From positions 124,001 to 188,000 of the forward strand of contig NZ_BAUV01000001.1 of NCBI RefSeq assembly GCF_000513135.1: DNA of 64,000 bases, written 5' to 3'. A program made the position numbers and the translations under genes. This DNA comes from Halalkalibacter akibai JCM 9157. Lineage in GTDB: Bacteria > Bacillota > Bacilli > Bacillales > Bacillaceae_D. The stretch's first letter is position 1. Each line of letters begins with the position of its first letter. Under the pieces are notes generated by a model. That model saw nothing but the letters and a program-made list of their open reading frames with translations, was not told the origin of the DNA and ran no database searches. Below are positions 61,690 to 64,000 of the stretch, piece after piece.

Positions 61690-63474
61690 ATGAGTCAAAC
61701 AGAAAACAAAGTTGTTAAAGGCGGTAGCTTTTTAGTTGAAGATATTGAGGCAGACGCGGTATTTACGCCTGAGGATTTTACAGATGAGCATGTGATGATC
61801 GGGAAAACGACAGAAGAATTTGTTATTAATGAAGTTGAGCCTGTATTAGAAGAAATCGAACAGCATAAGTTTGAGCATACAGTTAAGCTATTAAAAGAAG
61901 CTGGTGACTTAGGTTTACTAGGAGCTGATGTTCCTGAAGAGTACGGCGGTCTTGGATTAGACAAAATTAGCTCATCATTAATTTCTGAGAAATTTGTACG
62001 TGGAGGAGCATTCGGTTTAAGCCACGGTGCCCACGTTGGAATTGGTTCTTTACCGATCGTTTTCTTCGGTAACCATGAACAAAAATCAAAGTATTTACCT
62101 GATCTAGCTTCAGGTGCGAAGCTTGCAGCTTACGCTTTAACAGAGCCTAGTTCTGGATCGGATGCCCTAGGTGCTAAAACAACAGCCGTTCTAAATGAAG
62201 CGGGTACTCACTATGTATTAAATGGGGAAAAGCAATGGATCACGAACTCAGCTTTTGCAGATGTATTCGTTGTCTATGCAAAAATTGATGGCGAACAGTT
62301 CACGGCATTCATCGTTGAAAAGGATTTTGAAGGCGTTTCAACAGGTCCAGAAGAAAAGAAAATGGGAATTAAAGGTTCATCAACTCGTACGTTAATTCTT
62401 GAAGATGCGCTTGTGCCGGTTGATAACGTATTAGGTGAAATCGGTAAAGGTCACGTTATTGCCTTTAACATCTTAAATGTAGGTCGTTACAAGCTTGGGG
62501 TAGGTTGTGTAGGTAGTTCAAAGCGTGCGCTTGAGCTTGCTGCGACATATGCAACAGAGCGTAAGCAATTTAAAACACCAATTGGTAAGTTCACATTGAT
62601 CCAAGAAAAGCTTGCAAACATGGCTACTCAAACGTTTGCAGCAGAAAGCTCTATCTACCGTACAGGTGGTCTTTTCGAAGAACGCTTAGGTGGTTTATCG
62701 GCTGAAGAACAAAAAGATGGTCGTGCTGTTGCAAATGCAATTGCTGAATATGCCATTGAGTGTTCTTTAAATAAAGTATTTGGCTCTGAAACGCTTGATT
62801 ATGTAGTTGATGAAGCTGTTCAAATCCATGGTGGTTATGGATTTATGGCTGAGTACGAAGTAGAGCGTATGTACCGTGATTCTCGTATCAACCGTATTTT
62901 TGAAGGAACAAATGAAATTAACCGTCTACTTGTTCCAGGTACGATCATGCGTAAAGCAATGAAAGGCGAGCTGCCACTTCTTCAAAAAGCGATGGCATTA
63001 CAAGAAGAAATTATGATGATGATGCCACAAGAAATCAGTGATGAACCTCTTGAGCAAGAAAAGTATCTACTAGGAATGGCGAAGAAAGTTTTCTTAATGG
63101 TTGCTGGTAACGGCGCTCAAAAGTACGGCGAAAAGCTGCAACATGAGCAAGAGCAGTTATCTAATGTTGCAGATATCGTAAGTGAGATCTACTCGATGGA
63201 ATCGGTGATCCTTCGTACAGAAAAAGCAATTAACAAAGCAGGTGTTGATAAAGCAGCTCAAAAGTTACTAATGACAGAAGTGTTCTGTCAAGAAGCGTTC
63301 AACCGCATTGAAGCTCATGCGAAAGAATCTTTAGTAGCTATGGAAGAAGGCGACAAGCTTCGTACAATGTTAGGTGTTTTACGTAAGTTAACTCGTCACA
63401 CGCCAATTAATGTTGTTGCTAAAAAGCGTCAAATTGCTAGTGTCGTTCTAGAAGAAAAACGTTACGTTGTTTAA
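61690..63474 (+). CDS. fadE: Acyl-CoA dehydrogenase
   Basis: 594 aa. Acyl-CoA dehydrogenase core with AYALTEPSSGSDALGAKTTA, WITNSAFADVFVVYAKI, GIKGSSTRTLILEDALVP and VQIHGGYGFMAEYEVERMYRDSRINRIFEGTNEI, plus a C-terminal helical extension of about 180 residues typical of the FadE (YusJ) type. FAD-dependent first step of beta-oxidation. GAGGAGG precedes the ATG. Confidence 0.96.
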   Translation: MSQTENKVVKGGSFLVEDIEADAVFTPEDFTDEHVMIGKTTEEFVINEVEPVLEEIEQHKFEHTVKLLKEAGDLGLLGADVPEEYGGLGLDKISSSLISEKFVRGGAFGLSHGAHVGIGSLPIVFFGNHEQKSKYLPDLASGAKLAAYALTEPSSGSDALGAKTTAVLNEAGTHYVLNGEKQWITNSAFADVFVVYAKIDGEQFTAFIVEKDFEGVSTGPEEKKMGIKGSSTRTLILEDALVPVDNVLGEIGKGHVIAFNILNVGRYKLGVGCVGSSKRALELAATYATERKQFKTPIGKFTLIQEKLANMATQTFAAESSIYRTGGLFEERLGGLSAEEQKDGRAVANAIAEYAIECSLNKVFGSETLDYVVDEAVQIHGGYGFMAEYEVERMYRDSRINRIFEGTNEINRLLVPGTIMRKAMKGELPLLQKAMALQEEIMMMMPQEISDEPLEQEKYLLGMAKKVFLMVAGNGAQKYGEKLQHEQEQLSNVADIVSEIYSMESVILRTEKAINKAGVDKAAQKLLMTEVFCQEAFNRIEAHAKESLVAMEEGDKLRTMLGVLRKLTRHTPINVVAKKRQIASVVLEEKRYVV

Positions 63475-63486
63475 TTCGTTTTCACT

Positions 63487-63582
63487 TTTGGGGAAGTTCA
63501 TCCTTCCCCAAAAATAATATATACTCCTTTCTTATGGAGCATTCTCCTCTCTAGTGCAAAGAAGTCCCAATGGGGCTTCTTT
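63487..63582 (+). terminator. Two tandem terminators after fadE
   Basis: TTGGGGAAG-TTCAT-CCTTCCCCAA (63487-63512) and AAAGAAGTCCC-AAT-GGGGCTTCTTT (63558-63582). Confidence 0.8.
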
Positions 63583-63657
63583 GTCGTTTGGGGCCAGCAA
63601 GTATGTTTCAGACCTGAATGACACAATCTATGATTAACATTTTGAGGAGGGTTTAGA

Positions 63658-63822
63658 ATGAAACAAAACGAGAAAGTAAGCTACACGGCACCGTTAACAG
63701 GAGTTGAAGAATTTGCCCAAGATATGAGTGTTGATTCCGTTCATGACGCTTTACAAAAAACATGGGAAACTGAATCGGAATTAGATAAGCAAAAAAATTG
63801 TGAAGGTGAAAAGGATAAGTAA
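63658..63822 (+). CDS. Small protein of unknown function (54 aa)
   Basis: GAGGAGGG precedes ATG 63658. Product MKQNEKVSYTAPLTGVEEFA... is hydrophilic and acidic, with one Cys and a Lys/Glu-rich tail; no membrane segment. It lies 40 bp before the yusI-like gene and is probably cotranscribed. No family recognised. Confidence 0.6.
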   Translation: MKQNEKVSYTAPLTGVEEFAQDMSVDSVHDALQKTWETESELDKQKNCEGEKDK

Positions 63823-63862
63823 TAATAGGCATTGGTAAACAAATTTAAAGGAGGTCATTTTA

Positions 63863-64000
63863 ATGGCAGTCGTTTTTTATCAATACCCTAAGTGTGGAAC
63901 TTGTCGGAAAGCAAGCAAGTGGTTTCAAGAAAAGAATATTGACGTAAATGACATACATATTGTTGAAAATCCCCCTTCCAAAGATGAGTTGCGGAGTATC
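63863..64000 (+). CDS. ArsC/Spx-family protein (YusI-like), cut by the window end
   Basis: First 46 codons visible: AVVFYQYPKCGTCRKASKWFQEKNIDVNDIHIVENPPSKDEL, with the CGTC redox motif of the ArsC/Spx thioredoxin fold. AAAGGAGG precedes the ATG. In B. subtilis yusI lies next to the fad operon, which supports this name. Confidence 0.85.
   Translation, partial: MAVVFYQYPKCGTCRKASKWFQEKNIDVNDIHIVENPPSKDELRSI

Noticed and set aside
1-64000. CRISPR array or guide RNA for the Tn7-like element
   Set aside because: No regularly spaced direct repeats and no cas genes were seen; the repeats at the transposon ends are short transposase-site motifs.

Overview
Low-GC Gram-positive chromosome, most likely a spore-forming Bacillaceae member. 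The reasons are rnr-smpB-ssrA synteny, CotF-like spore coat genes, a fadN-fadA-fadE operon under a FadR-type operator followed by a yusI-like gene, AGGAGG-type ribosome binding sites with GTG/TTG starts, and SigA promoters. The species cannot be named from the sequence alone.

Layout. (1) 1-3148: the 3' part of rnr, then smpB, then the tmRNA gene ssrA. The T-loop of ssrA is interrupted by a 283-nt group I intron (2849-3131). (2) 3176-41715: a 38.5-kb Tn7-like transposon. I can bound it to the base: it has TGT...ACA ends with a shared TGTGACTTGAACCAT terminus, flanked by the 5-bp duplication ACCGC. It sits 27 bp past the tmRNA CCA end, in the loop of the ssrA terminator, which it splits in two. 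(3) 41716-64000: chromosome resumes with the other half of that terminator, a LAGLIDADG homing-endonuclease gene, a GH43/GH95 glycosidase pair, a Fur-box-controlled Fe(III) ABC transporter, a polysaccharide deacetylase, a VanZ-like gene, small membrane and pentapeptide-repeat proteins, a frameshifted chemoreceptor, two CotF-like genes, and the fad operon.

Inside the transposon, the left 7.5 kb is the transposition module: tniQ1, a TnsB-like gene lacking the first catalytic Asp, a tnsA-tnsB fusion, tnsC and tniQ2. The cargo is a sulfane-sulfur (persulfide/sulfide) handling island. It holds a CstR-type repressor with Cys31 and Cys60, about nine operators of the form ATACC-N6-GGTAT, many single-domain rhodaneses, TusA and DsrE-like carriers, rhodanese-persulfide dioxygenase genes, a CoA-disulfide reductase-rhodanese-TusA fusion, a CcdA/thioredoxin pair, SulP and TauE/SafE transporters, and a HesB-like gene with an in-frame UGA and a SECIS-like hairpin (probable selenoprotein). 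The central block is present twice: the copy at 20.8-23.5 kb carries two frameshifts and the copy at 27.7-31.9 kb is intact. The right end carries a probable defence pair, an Abi/UG-type reverse transcriptase and a SieB-like membrane protein.

How the parts would work together (inference): TniQ-guided TnsABC inserts the element beside the conserved ssrA gene. CstR derepresses carriers and dioxygenases when persulfides build up, which oxidise sulfane sulfur to sulfite for export. The reverse transcriptase and SieB-like genes would protect host and element against phage. No CRISPR array or site-specific integrase was seen.
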